A program made the translations under genes and the position numbers. Under the pieces are notes generated by a model, which saw only the letters and a list, made by a program, of their open reading frames with translations, had not been told where the DNA came from and made no database searches. Of a stretch of 64,000 bases of DNA, positions 36,147 through 47,298 are shown piece after piece (within the stretch, counting starts at the first letter, position 1; the number at the start of each line of letters is the position of its first letter). Source of the DNA: Watersipora subatra (lineage: Eukaryota; Bryozoa; Gymnolaemata; Cheilostomatida; Watersiporidae); assembly GCF_963576615.1 (NCBI RefSeq), contig NC_088715.1:50074007-50138006 (forward strand), written 5' to 3'.

Positions 36147-36584
36147 ATAATCTAATATGTAATAATCTAATATGTAATAATCTAATATGTAATAATCTAA
36201 TATGTAATAATCTAATATGTAATAATTTAATATGTAATAATCTAATATATAATAATCTAATATGTAATAATCTAATACGTAATAATCTAATATGGAATAA
36301 TCTTATACGTAATAATCTAATATGTAATAATCTAATATGCAGTAATCTAATATGTAATAATCTAATATTTAATATTCTAATATGTAATAATCTTATATGT
36401 AATAATCTTATATGTAATAATCTAATATGTAATAATCTTATATGTAATAATCTAATATGTAATAATCTAATATGTAATAATCTAATATGTAATAATCTTA
36501 TATGTAATGATCTAATATGTAATAATCTTATATGTAATAATCTAATATGTAATCATCTAATATGTAATAATCTTATATGTAAAA
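36147..36584 (+). repeat. 15-bp tandem array (TAATCTAATATGTAA)n, about 29 units
   Basis: The period is a multiple of 3, so a 175-codon open frame (LICNN repeats) runs through it; it has no coding meaning. The inverted right-arm array (51545-51697) has only about 10 units. From 36.6 to 37.6 kb the left arm shows no gene. Confidence 0.92.
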
Positions 36585-37629
36585 AATTCACACAACATGC
36601 AACTTGTTCAAACTTATCTTTGACTCAGATTAAGATGGACAAAGTGTATACTAATACTTACTAGATTTTACTGGATCTACAATTAATTAGCAACACTTGT
36701 TTTCAGCATTTATGGCAAAAATTGACATGATAATAAACGTATTTATTCAAGTTTCTTTTTCAGAAGAAATTTACCGAGCATGGTTAAAGATAATATTTGT
36801 TACTTAAAGAAATTTTGTGTAAAATACATTGGTCAAGCTGAACGTAAAAAGTGGTTCTATTCAAAACCACTTTGAACAGAAGGGGCTTTCCTAGGAGAAG
36901 GGATTATCCTCCCTTTATTAATTCTCCTAAACAAAATCAATCATCTATCAGCTCTTACCAAGCTATACCTATGACCATATATCAAAATAACAATAACCAA
37001 CAATTGTTAATTTAACTACAAACTAATTATCTCATTCTATTGAGTATTTGAATAGAAAATATTTATTATTTACTTAGAATTTTATTGGTTTTTTGGGTGA
37101 AATTTAATCGTGTCTACAATTTTTTGGCAGCAACATACTTAAAACTTACGTTTGAAAAGCAGTTTCTGTCAAATAACTTCAATTCAACGTTTTTTAGAAA
37201 CAGCAAAGAGTTCTGCACAAGAATCAAAGCACTTAAAAACAAATTAAATGTTAAGTATTTTTGAAGTTTAGTGAAACTAACCAAAGCTAACTAAAAAAAA
37301 CGTTTTCGGTTTTGCACTGAGACAAAGATGCAGACATACAATGTCTATTATAAAAATGTAGTAGCCAACAAATATCATTGTTCTAGTGTTAAAAGATTAC
37401 ACTAGCAAAAAAGCTTTTTGCACTGTTTACAATATGTTTTCATTCATCCTAAGATGGAAAGAAAAACAAATCGAAATCCCGATATCATGATGTGTTTCCT
37501 GAGTAGATAAAAGATTATGCAAGGCGTTGGTTTTTAGCACAAAGATAGCGTAACTTCTTAAATTTATTGCAGCAAAATTTTGGATGAAACTGTTAACAAT
37601 CCATAGTTTTATGAAAATTGATGTGGAAA

Positions 37630-38105
37630 TTTTATTTTAGAAATATGGAAATGGTATGGAAATGGCAATAATATGGAAATGAATTATGCAAATGAGTCAT
37701 GGAAATGTTATGAAAATGGAAATAATATAGAAATGAAATAGGGAAATATTATGGAAATGGAAAAAAATATGAAAATGATTTATAGAAATGTTATGGAAAT
37801 GGAAATAATATCAAAATGAATTATGTAAAAGGTATGGGAATGGAAATAATATGGAAATGAATTATGGAAATGTTATGGAAAAGGAAATAATATGGCAATA
37901 AAATAGGGAAATGCTATGGAAATAGAAATAATATGGAATTAATATGGAAATGAATTATAAAAATATTATGGAAATGGAAACAATATGGAAATGAATTATG
38001 AAAAAGTTATGGAAATAGAAATAAAATGGAAATGAATTATGGAAATGTTTTGGATATGGAAATAATATGGAAATGAATTATGGAAATGTTATGGAAATGG
38101 AAATT
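37630..38105 (+). repeat. ATGGAAATG/GAAATAATATGG tandem array
   Basis: Degenerate units of about 41 bp built from ATGGAAATGTTATGGAAATG and GAAATAATATGGAAATGAAT. Inverted partners lie at 46.49-46.80 and 46.96-47.20 kb. Confidence 0.85.
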
Positions 38106-38109
38106 GTGA

Positions 38110-38780
38110 CATACACGTAATCCCTAGCACATTCTAGTGCTTGGCACGGGTAATCAAACTCATTGAACTCACGGGTTTATCTTCTGTCGAGTCTCAGCTA
38201 ATAAAAATTTCGCGACTTTCGATCTTGCGGGTTCGGGTTTTTACTTGCGAGTTTTGGTTTTGGTACACGAGTTTTTTGAGTAGAGTAGACAAAAACTCGG
38301 TCTATTGCATGTTGTGCTCTAAGCACGGTTAAACAACCCGCCTGTAAACGCTGCTAGCACAAACATCGGCTGATAGAAAATAGTTAAAATAGTCAATAAA
38401 TTAAATAGAGTTATAATTGCATTGTAAATTTGAAGATACGTCTGATTTTTTGGCAATTTCAGAGATAAAACCCATATCAACAAACCTGATACCCAAAAAG
38501 CGTTGGCCAAGAAGTAATTGTGCCAAGCAATACCGGCTACTCCACAAACTCGAACGGAAGGAGACGAGTTTAAACTCATTGGCCAAGAAGTACTCATGCC
38601 CAGCACCAGTAAATTCTGTGGAGTCATTGATTGGCGTGAATTTTGCCATTACATTAAAAATTACAGTAACACAAGTACATGTATGATATAGTTTTGCTTT
38701 CTCTTTAAACTCTATAAACACATTGACTGAATTGAGTGAGGGAATCATGTGCTTCTGTTACAATTACCCAATATTATAAA
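38110..38780 (+). other. Left-arm unique flank between array and hAT
   Basis: Contains GGTAATCAAACTCATTGAAC, the imperfect internal repeats TTGGCCAAGAAGTA...TGCC (two copies at 38.50 and 38.58 kb) and short chance frames on both strands. The inverted copy is split in the right arm by the LTR element (44.28-44.53 and 46.1-46.49 kb). No gene assigned. Confidence 0.5.
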
Positions 38781-38781
38781 A

Positions 38782-40941
38782 CAGAGGCCAAGGGTTCTCA
38801 GTTTTTGGAGGCCTGTTTCTAGCAGAAAATTGAGCAGCAAAGAGGGTGTAATGAGCAATTCTGCTGTGAGTAGAAAAACACTAGACAGTTAAAATACATG
38901 TAGACACATTCATCTTACAATAAGCTGATTTACTAGCACATGTTTTATTCTATGTACATTTTAGATTTGGATATCAATATGCCTCCTAAGAAGAGACTGT
39001 ACAGTAGTGATTATACTGAGTACAGATTTACATCACTAGATAAAAATGGAGAGCAGCTGCCCCAGTGTGTTGTACGCTTTAAAGCCCTAGCTAAATCAGC
39101 CACGAAACCCAGTTTCCTTGAGCGCCATCTTAAGGCATATCATCTTAATAAAGCCAAAAGAGAAGTTGCAAAACAAAGCAGCTATGTACCGATGTATGCA
39201 TCATATCTGGTTGCATTGAGAGTAGCAAAGGAAAAACTTACACAGCTGGTGAAAGGCTAATACTACCCTGCTGCAGAGATATTGTTTATTATATGCTTGG
39301 AGATACAGCTGCTATCAAGCTAAATACAAGGTCATTACCCAACAATACTATTAAAGGAAGAATTTTGAAATGTCTGATGATATCAAAGAACGGTGTTAGG
39401 CCAGATGAGATCTTCACCAATAAATCTGTTTTCCATTCAGCTCGATGAGTTTACATGTGTAGCCAATTGTTCTCAGCTATTGGTAGTTATTCGGTATGTC
39501 CATGGTTCTGAGTTTAACAAAAATGTTTTGTTTAACCACACTTTCAAGCAATAAACAAAAGGGTAAAATGTGTTTGGAGCTGTCTCTTACTTACTTCAAA
39601 GTGCAGGATTTTTTTGGAATAGCATATGCGCGTGCACATCTGATGTGGTCCCTGCAATGCTAGGCTGTAGATCAGGTTTCATGCTAGGGTTTGCAGGCTA
39701 ATACAGAAATTAAGTATTTACACAATATGATTCACAGATATGCATTGGTGGCTGAAACTCTCTCAAAGTCTGTAAACTCTGCTATCTGATGTGGTAGCTA
39801 TAGTAAGTTTTATCAAGGTATCTGTTCTAAACAGAAGATTGTTCAGAAAGCTTTGTCAGGATTCTGATGCCAATCATGAGAATCTTATATACTATACAGA
39901 AGTGAGATAGCTGTCAAAAGGAATAGCTCTAGATCGGTTTGTGGAGTTGAAAACATAACTTGCATTTTTTGCTAAGCAAACAACCGAAAAGGCTTCATGC
40001 CACCATGAAAAGCTGAACGAGGAATGAATGCTGAAGGTCACATATTTGAGAGATATGTTTGTGAAGATTATTGCTCTCAACAAATCTCTTCAAGGAAATG
40101 AAACCACTGTTCTTGATTTTGCTGAAAAAAATAAAGTTTTTATAATAAAAGTCGAGTTGTGGAAAGAAAGAGTAAGCTCAGGATCTTTTGATATGTTTGA
40201 TAGCCTGTCAGCTGAGCTATCATCAAATGAAACAGAGCTACGCTTAAAAGAGCTAGCCATGGAGCACCTTGCTGCAATAGCCCAAGAAATGCAGCAATAC
40301 TTCTCAGATTTAGATGAAATAGATGTGAAGCTAGTTCAAAACCTTTTCTGACTCAAAATACTAGACATAGAAAGTGACTTGCAGGAAGAGCTCATTGATT
40401 TGATAAATGGCTCGAGAGCTAAAGATAAGTTCAATGACAACAGCCTCACCATGTCGTGGTGAGCAATGGTTACTTCATCCCTATGCTTGTCAAGACTTGC
40501 ATTACGAGTATCGCTTATATTTTCTAACACTTACAAGTGTGAGCAAGGCTTTTCTTCCATTTTTTCCCTGAAAAACAAATTTCGATCGTCATTAAATGTG
40601 GTTAATGACCTCAGAGTGGCTCTTTGCAAGACAGAACCCAATGTAAAAAGCCTGAAAAATTGGAAGCAGCAGCCTTCACTTTAAGTAAGACTAGTATAGC
40701 AGATACACCTATTACATATAACCACCAACAGGAATACAATAATTTGAACTTTTTTTTCATTTTTCTATACATGCGGTATGTTTAAATACAAGACAGTGTT
40801 TGAATTAATGGATAATTAATAGATAAATAATGTCTTTTGGTATTTCCAACTTGTAAAATTTTTGCAATGTTGCTGGTGGTACATAGCTTGCTTTCCAACA
40901 CCATAAGGGTACTCCAGTGACAAAAAGGTTAGGAACTCCTG
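38782..40941 (+). pseudogene. ZBED5-like hAT transposon, decayed (left arm)
   Basis: The left end CAGAGGCCAAGGGTTCTCAG and the reverse of the right end (CAGGAGTTCCTAACCTTTTT) are imperfect inverted repeats. The coding strand starts MPPKKRLYSSDYTEYRF at 38979. A BED-finger remnant CVVRFKALAKS...ERHLKAYH follows, in which the second Cys of the usual CxxC is missing. Then come SYLVALRVAKEK, NNTIKGRILKC, FSIQLDE.TCVANCSQLL (catalytic region) and, near 40.5 kb, NTYKCEQGFSSIFSLKNKFR with LRVALCKTEP (C-terminal dimerisation region). Multiple stops and shifts make it inactive. In active relatives this is a cut-and-paste transposase. No clear 8-bp TSD was found. Confidence 0.85.
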
Positions 40942-41460
40942 GTTTAGAAAAATTGATAAAGGAAGGATAGCTAAAAAATCAAAAAATGAAGTGTGATATT
41001 TTTAAAATAAGTTGTGAACTGTATCAAACCTTACACAATATATAATGCAAAATAATTGGAAATTGCGTTGGTAAATTTGTATAAAGGGTTGACGTAAATT
41101 GAGTTATTTTTATAACTTCATTAATAGCTCTGGTAGAAACTGTAAATTACTATCAAGTAATCTTTTTTAATAAGTCCCTTCTGTTAAAAATATTTTTGAA
41201 TAAAACCACTTTTATTTTCAGCTCAACCAATGTATTTTACAAAAAATAACTTTACAAAACAAATATTATTTGTAGCATTCCCGATAAACTTTTTTTGAAA
41301 GAGAAACCTTAACAAATAAGTTTATTATTATATCAATGTTTGCCATAAATGCTGAAAAAGTGTTGTTAATTAGTTGTGCTGGTAAAATCTAGTGATTATT
41401 AGTATATGCTTTGACCATCTTAGTCTGAGTCAAAGATAAGTTTGACCAAGTTGCAACTTG
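40942..41460 (+). other. Centre of the inverted duplication
   Basis: 40942-41165 has no partner. 41170-41460 repeats 51240-51535 in the same orientation (CCCTTCTGTT, ACCAATGTATTTTACA, GTTTGCCATAAATGCTGAAA, AAGATAAGTTTGACCAAG) and is therefore inverted relative to 36600-36890. At 41461 (CAACTTGGGTGGAGAG) it jumps straight into the inverted hAT copy. No gene. Confidence 0.65.
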
Positions 41461-42577
41461 GGTGGAGAGTTTCATTTCCCTGGAGAGATTTGTTGAGAGC
41501 ATTAATCTTCATAAATATATCTCTCAAATATGTAACCTTCAGCATTCATTCCTTGTTGTTCAACTTTTCATGGTGGTATGTAGCCTTTCCGGTTGTTTGC
41601 ATAGCAAAAAAATGACAAGTTATTTTTTCGACTCCACAAACCGATCTAGAACTCTTTCTTTTGACAGCCATCTCACTTCTGTATTGTATATAAGATTTTC
41701 ATGATCGGCATCAGAATCCTGACAGAGCTTTCTGAACAATCTTCTGTTTAGAACAGATACCTTGATAAAATTCACTATAGCTACCACATCAGATAGCAGA
41801 GTTTAAAGACTTTGAGAGAGTTTTAGCCACCAATGCATATCTGTGAATCATACTGTGTAAATACTTAATTCCTGTATTAGCCTGCAAACCCTAGCATGAA
41901 ACCTGATCTACAGCCTAGCATTGCAGGGACCACATCAGATGTGCACGCGCATATGCTATTCTAAGAAAATCCTGCACTTTGAAGTAAGTGAGAGACAGCT
42001 CCAAACACATTTTACCCTTTTGTTTATTGCTTGAAAGTGTGGTTAAACAAAACATTTTTGTTAAACTCAGAACCATGGACATACCGAATAACTACCAATA
42101 GCTGAGAACAATTGGCTAAACATGTAAACTCATCGAGCTGAATGGAAAACAGATTTATTGGTGAAGATCTCATCTGGCCTAACACCGTTCTTTGATATCA
42201 TCAGACATTTCAAAATTCTTCCTTTAATAGTATTGTTGGATAATGACCTTGTATTTAGCTTGATGGCAGCTGTATCTCCAATCATATAATAAACAATATC
42301 TCTGCAGTAGGATAGTATTAGCCTTTCACCAGTTGTGGAAGTTTTTTCCTTTGCTATTCTCAGTGCAACCAGATATGATGCATACATCGCTACATAGCTG
42401 CCTTGATTTGCAATTTCTCTTTTGGCCTTATTAAGATGATATGCCTTAAGATGGCGCTCAAGGAAACTGGGATTCGTGGCTGATTCAGCCAGGGCTTTAA
42501 AGCGTACAACACACTGGGGCAGCCACTTGCCATTTTTATCTAGTGATGTAAGTTCGTACTTAACCCATTCAGCCAGG

Positions 42578-42640
42578 CAAGCCACACACAGTGGCTTGAT
42601 GTTTTATCAATAATGCCGGCAAGCCACCTTTAGTGGCTTT
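42578..42640. repeat. Two subterminal hairpins, CAAGCCAC-N5-GTGGCTT
   Basis: 42578-42598: arms CAAGCCAC / GTGGCTTG around ACACA. 42620-42640: arms AAGCCAC / GTGGCTT around CTTTA. Their repetition just inside the left TIR suggests a transposase-binding site of the element; this is inference. Confidence 0.7.
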
Positions 42641-42769
42641 GTGTTACCATAGAGATGTTAGTTAATTAATCTTTTGTTTGAGGTTTTAACGTTTTGGTTT
42701 GAGGCTGTGCTGGAAGATTGCCCAAGTTTGTATGTAATTGGATAAAGAGTTCAAATAAAGAATACGGAA

Positions 42770-43608
42770 TTGGATAAAGACTGCGGAGAAGCTGTTAGAG
42801 TGTTCGACTATCTTATCAAGACACTTGGCCCTGGACACCATATCTACGCTGATAGATATTATACATCTTTGAAACTGATCACTTTTTTGAAAAGCCACTC
42901 TATGCATTACACCGGCACCCTCAATGTCAGCTGAATTGGTTTTCCTGTAGGAATAAAAAAACGCTAAAGCTGCAGCACAGAGAGCACAGAAACTACCTCA
43001 GTGAAAACAAGTCCATCCTATGTGTCGCTTGGAGAGATAAAAAGGCAAAAAAGTACTGCACCCTAGTAACAACTGCTCATCACGCTGGGCAAACAACGGT
43101 TCAACGGCGTCGAGAAACTGTCATCATGCCTTCTGTCGTTGCCAACTACAACAGTTTTATGGGCGGCTGTGACAAGATGGACCAAATTTTGTCATACTAT
43201 GGGCAGTATACACGTAAAACCATCAAGTGGTAGAAGAGGGTTTTCACATGGATTTTAGAAGTAGCCCAGGCAAACAGCTACATCCTTTACTGCCTATCAC
43301 ATTCAGATGCAAAACTAACCTTGCTTCAGTTCAAGAACCGACTTTTTGATCAACTTTGCAAGGCTGCTGCTGACTTTGAGGCTGCTGAAGAACCAGCAAG
43401 AAGATCAGGAAGACCTTCTGTACATCTGATAGAACGACTCTCTCACAAACTTCATCTGGTAGCTCATCAGTCAGAAGCACGGAACTGTGAGGTGTGCAGC
43501 ACTCCACAGGAGAGGAAGAGAACTAAATTTGTTTGTTTGTCATGTCAGGTGTATTTGCATCCTAAATGCTGCTTTGGCCTGTATCATTCTACTGATTACA
43601 AGAAATAA
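42770..43608 (+). pseudogene. piggyBac transposase, 5'-deleted with stops
   Basis: Pieces in order: GEAVRVFDYLIKTLGPGHHI followed by YADRYYTSLKLITFLK (catalytic core, with the conserved D.YYTS); after a TGA near 42931, AWRDKKAKKYCTLVTT; VANYNSFMGGCDKMDQ (the GG.D..DQ motif holding the third catalytic Asp); a TAG at 43231; then the C-terminal domain with the Cys-rich zinc module CEVCSTPQERKRTKFVCLSC followed by LHPKCCFGLYH, ending TAA 43606-43608. The family excises precisely at TTAA. The N-terminal third is absent and two stops interrupt, so this copy is non-functional. Confidence 0.88.
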
Positions 43609-44536
43609 GATGCTGATCGAATTGTTTGACTGTTTTTTTTAATTTGTTTTCTACTGATTTTCATATATCAACATCAGTGCAATAAAGGCAACTTATCTCT
43701 AGAGGTAAAAGGTTTACAGCAGCTAAAATTTGCATGCAGATAGGCAACGCATTTCTCAATAAGTACATAGCCAGAAATTGGTGAGAATCACTATATTTCT
43801 ATTTTTTGTTGATAGATAAATAACAAAAAATACGTGCTGGGCGGCTTGTCGGTAAAACATGTGTAAGTTTCATCTAATGTTAGATACTAAACTAATGACA
43901 CAATGAAAAACAAATAAGCTGTTGTTATAGCTTGAAGTGTCTAGATAATGTTGGTATATAGTTTTATGGGGCTAACGTGGGCCAAACCCAGACTACAATG
44001 CACAAAAGTCGTGTAGGTACAGTTTGGAATTGAGAAAGATAAATACTTCCGGCAAAACTAATAAATACTCCCTGGCTGAAAGGGAATAATAAAAGCTGTA
44101 ATAACTAATGTACAGTCTTTTCTTAGGAGGCCTATTGAAATCCAAATTTAAAATATACATACAACAATACATGTGCTAGTAAATCAGCTTATTGTAAGAT
44201 GGATGTGTCTATTTTAATGATCCATTGTTTCTATACTCACAGCAGAATTGCTCATTGAGAACCCTTGACCTCTGTTTTACAATACTGGGAAATGTTGCTT
44301 CAGTCAATGTGTTTATAGAGTTTATAGAAAAAGTAAAACTATATCATACTTGTGTTACTGTATTTTTAATGTAATGGCAAAATTCACACTAGTCAATGAC
44401 ACCACAAAATGTACTAGTGCGGGGCATGAGTACTTCTTGCCTAACGAGTTTAGGCTCATCCTCATCCGTTCGAGTTTGTGGAGTAGCTGGTAGTGCCTCG
44501 CACGATTTCTTCTTGGCCAACAGGCTTTTTGGGTAT

Positions 44537-44752
44537 TTTAGTGTATCAAGACTTCTGGTGGCTGGCTAATTCAAGACTGTTTTATTTTTACATTACAAGC
44601 AATATATATGTGTATGCAGGTCATCAATGATTCACCATAGTGACGATTTCAGGTGCAAAGACAACAGCACCAAGAAACAAACATATTGCCACATTATTGC
44701 AATTGTTGACAGTATGATTCAGGTGGCATACTTATGACCCTGATACACTACA
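44537..44752 (-). repeat. 3' LTR (216 bp)
   Basis: Nearly identical to 45876-46091 (a visible change is GGTGGCATAC against GGTGACATAC). The inner edge is preceded on the minus strand by the polypurine tract. Confidence 0.92.
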
Positions 44753-45092
44753 TCCCTTACCAATTTTACAAAATTGAAAGCTTACGTAATACAGGTACAT
44801 AGGCTACAAAGGAGGATATGACAATTTTTGACAATTCAATAAACATATAAACATATTCCTTCCTTTTCTTCCAAAAGCAGAAATATTCACATGAAACATA
44901 TGCAAGATCTGTTGAGAAGTTCACACAGTACTAACTCAAATTCTGGCTGGACTAAACTAGAAACACTACACACAGTAGATAGCAGAGAGACATCACACAC
45001 AGTGAATGGCTGAATAACGTCACATTTCAAAATTGAGCAAACAGTGCTGACTGGCTAACTGACTAGTAGATTTACTGGCTAAGCTGACTGAC

Positions 45093-45863
45093 TTAAAACA
45101 GGGAATCGTCGTCCTCGTAGTCAAATAATTTCTGTGCCTTCTCAACAGCTCTGATGTTATTCTTTGGGCAGGCAGGGGCTTTTGCTAAATGACCGTTGCC
45201 CCCACATTTAAAACATGTGCGCCCTTTTGCTGGGCACTTGTGGTTAATCCATTGCTCTAAACCACAATCACCACAGATTGCTTGTCCCTTGCTGAAACAA
45301 TTCCTCTTGATTGCATTCATTTCAGATTTCACATCTGGAAGTGTAATCTGCTCTATAGCGACCTTGGCATTTGCTTCTTGCAATAACACAGTAATATCAG
45401 TTAGCTTTGATTCCTCAAGTGCGATCAGCTTTGACCTCAGCATTGTGTCCCGCATGCCACGTAGAAATTGTTCCACTAGGTTGACGTCCAGACTACTGGC
45501 AAACTCACATTGGCGAGCTGTCCTTTTCAAGCGGCTGACATATTCATTGCGATTCTCACCCGAATTCTGTCTCATCTCTCTGAATGAAAGTCGTTCCACC
45601 AGCCAGTGCTTTGACGTACCAAAGTGCTTGCATACAAGGTCAACTAGGCCACTGTATGTCAAATCCTTAGGCTTCTGTGGGGCTGCCAGATCTCGTATTG
45701 TATCGTATTGATAGCCTTTCAAGCCCATGAGCAGCATGTGCTGACGAGAGTCTCCCGTAACCTTGTTCACAGCAAAATATATCTCCAACCGCTCCAAATA
45801 TGACTCAACACTCGTAGAGTTGTCAAATTCTGGCAAATTAGCCATGGCTTTATTATCTGGCAT
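45093..45863 (-). CDS. Gag polyprotein of the non-autonomous LTR element (zinc knuckle)
   Basis: From ATG (MPDNKAMANLPEFD) to TAA, 256 residues without interruption. An open frame continues 4 codons upstream through the primer-binding region but lacks an ATG there. The N-terminal and middle part has the Ty3/gypsy-type Gag fold signature: LEIYFAVN, LMGLKG, LVCKHFG, LVERLSFREMRQNSGEN (the major-homology-like segment), YVSRLKRTARQCEF and VEQFLRGMRD. The C-terminus carries CGDCGLEQWINHKCP and a CCHC knuckle CFKCGGNGHLAKAPAC (C-X2-C-X4-H-X5-C). Role: packaging of element RNA into virus-like particles. Followed by an acidic tail (DYEDDD). Confidence 0.88.
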   Translation of the reverse strand: MPDNKAMANLPEFDNSTSVESYLERLEIYFAVNKVTGDSRQHMLLMGLKGYQYDTIRDLAAPQKPKDLTYSGLVDLVCKHFGTSKHWLVERLSFREMRQNSGENRNEYVSRLKRTARQCEFASSLDVNLVEQFLRGMRDTMLRSKLIALEESKLTDITVLLQEANAKVAIEQITLPDVKSEMNAIKRNCFSKGQAICGDCGLEQWINHKCPAKGRTCFKCGGNGHLAKAPACPKNNIRAVEKAQKLFDYEDDDSLF

Positions 45864-45875
45864 CCTCGTCGCCAA

Positions 45876-46091
45876 TTTAGTGTATCAAGACTTCTGGTGG
45901 CTGGCTAATTCAAGACTGTTTTATTTTTACATTACAAGCAATATATATGTGTATGCAGGTCATCAATGATTCACCATAGTGACGATTTCAGGTGCAAAGA
46001 CAACAGCACCAAGAAACAAACATATTGCCACATTATTGCAATTGTTGACAGTATGATTCAGGTGACATACTTATGACCCTGATACACTACA
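45876..46091 (-). repeat. 5' LTR (216 bp)
   Basis: On the minus strand it starts TGTAGTGTATCAGGG and ends CTTGATACACTAAA; flanked outside by GGTAT (plus strand). Confidence 0.92.
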
Positions 46092-46494
46092 GGTATGAGG
46101 TTTATTGATATGGTTTTTATGCTTAAAGTTGGCAAAAATCAGACATATCTTTAAATTTACAATGCAATTATAACTCTACGCAATTTATTGATTATTTTAA
46201 CTATTGTCTATAACTGATGTTTGTGCTGGCAGCGTTTACAGGTGGGTTGTTAAACCGTGCTTAAAGCGCAACACGCAATAGACCGAGTTTTTGTCTACTT
46301 TATTCGAAGGACTCGTGTACCAAAACCCGAACTCGCAAGTCAAAACCCGAACTCGCAAGATCGAAAGTTTCAAAATTTTTATTAGCCGAGACTCGAGAGA
46401 AGATAAACCCGTGAGTTCAATCAGTTCAATGAGTTTGATTACCTGTGCAAAGCACTAGAATGTACCAGGGATTACGCGTATGTCACAACTTCCA

Positions 46495-47200
46495 TTTCCA
46501 TAAAACATTCATAATTCATTTTCATAGTATTTCCATATCCATAAAATTTCCATAATTCATTTCCATATTATTTTCATTTCCATAACATTGCCATAATTTA
46601 ATTCTATATTGTTTCTATTTCTATAACACTTCCGTAAATCATCTCCATATTATTTCCATTTTCATAACATTTCAATGACTCATTTCTATAACTCATTTCC
46701 ATATTATTTCTATTTCCTTACAATTTCCATATTTCTAAAATAAAATTTCCATATCCATTTTTATAAAACTATGGAAGCATTTATGTTTATGGAAATGGAT
46801 ATGGAAAAGTAAAAACTTTCATAATATGTTTAGCAATCCCTGTTATTTATACACTTAACACTTTAAATATTCTTTCATTAATTATTTTAAATATAGACCT
46901 ATATAGACATATTAGCCAGCATAACTTGCCTCTGTTTATATTTTAGATTATATGTATCTTACAATTTCCATTTCCATAATTCATTTCCATATTATTTCCA
47001 TTTCTGTAACATTTCCATAATTCATTTTTATATTATTTCCATTTCCATAACATTTGCATAATTCATTTCCATATTATTTCCATTTCCATAACATTTCCAT
47101 AATTCATTTCCATATTATTTCCATTTCCATAACATTTCCATATTTCTAAAATAGAGTTTCTATATCTATTTCCATTAAATTATGGAAATATTTATGTTTA
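46495..47200 (-). repeat. Inverted ATGGAAATG-type arrays (right arm)
   Basis: ATTTCCATATTATTTCCATTTCC-type units form two blocks (46.49-46.80 and 46.96-47.20 kb), split by about 150 bp. They are the partner of the 37.6-38.1 kb array, which is single-block. Confidence 0.85.
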
Positions 47201-47214
47201 TAGACATGAATAGA

Positions 47215-47298
47215 GAAAAGTAAACATTTCCATAATATCTTTAGCAATCCCTGAAATGTACCCCCCAATAATTCGATTCGTACCCCTGGGGGGATACA
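47215..47298 (+). repeat. 84-bp direct repeat, left copy, flanking the TIR element
   Basis: Identical base for base to 50308-50391, from GAAAAGTAAACATTTCC to TGGGGGGATACA. It contains the first half of the 80-bp palindrome found complete at 50342-50421. Confidence 0.92.

Larger units (their letters stand above)
24350..40115 (+). repeat. Left arm of a large imperfect inverted duplication
   Basis: Landmarks recur as reverse complement in mirrored order at 41461-62108. Pairs (left/right): decayed exon 24791 / exon 62108; AATGAACAGACAAC 25455 / 61075; exon relic 28567 / 58025; GTTTATGGGAGTTGCCTA 29284 / 56390; 39-bp minisatellite 31.5-31.9 / 53.5-54.36 kb; 15-bp array 36.15-36.58 / 51.55-51.70 kb; ATGGAAATG array 37.6-38.1 / 46.5-47.2 kb; ZBED5-like hAT 38.78-40.1 / 41.46-44.27 kb. 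The 28.57-kb relic and its partner look about 95% identical by eye; the 24.8-kb pair is clearly more diverged. Confidence 0.8.
42564..44084 (+). mobile_element. piggyBac-family element inserted into the hAT copy
   Basis: The terminal inverted repeat CCCATTCAGCCAGG (42564) matches the reverse of the right end, CCCTTTCAGCCAGG (ending 44084). TTAA precedes the left end (42560-42563), the known piggyBac target; the right side reads AATA, i.e. a mutated copy. The corresponding left-arm hAT sequence is uninterrupted, so this inserted after the inverted duplication. Two subterminal hairpins lie just inside the left end. Confidence 0.88.
41461..44274 (-). pseudogene. ZBED5-like hAT copy (right arm), truncated and split by piggyBac
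   Basis: The minus-strand frame 42130-42585 reads LTSLDKNGKWLPQCVVRFKA, ERHLKAYHLNKAKREI, YLVALRIAKEK, DIVYYMIGDTAAIKL and NNTIKGRILKCLM, better preserved here than in the left arm. The element's 5' end is at 44274 (CAGAGGTCAAGGGTTCTC), its N-terminal part is displaced by the insertion at 42564-44084, and the 3' quarter is missing because the inverted copy stops at 41461. Confidence 0.85.
44537..46091 (-). mobile_element. Complete gag-only LTR retrotransposon
   Basis: Two 216-bp LTRs (44537-44752 and 45876-46091) differ at very few positions and are flanked by the 5-bp target duplication GGTAT (44532-44536 and 46092-46096). Minus-strand order: 5' LTR (right, starting TGTAGTGTATCAGGG), a primer-binding-site-like TTGGCGACGAGG directly after it, a gag frame, a purine-rich tract GGTAAGGGA ending at 44753, and the 3' LTR. 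Total 1555 bp with no protease, reverse transcriptase or integrase, so it depends on another element's enzymes. It is absent from the left-arm partner sequence. The LTR sequence contains no gene. Confidence 0.92.

Noticed and set aside
36137..36584. CRISPR-like regular array
   Set aside because: Units are contiguous with no unique spacers, and the genome is clearly eukaryotic.
36137..36664. 175-codon open frame of LICNN repeats
   Set aside because: Created by a 15-bp tandem array whose period is a multiple of three; no start context, no conservation of copy number between arms.
38319..38748. Overlapping frames of about 100 codons on both strands beside the hAT element
   Set aside because: Not conserved in frame with the right-arm copy (44.28-44.53 and 46.1-46.5 kb) and no recognisable domain.
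45196..45711. 171-codon plus-strand frame opposite gag
   Set aside because: Antisense shadow of the well-supported minus-strand Gag with zinc knuckle.
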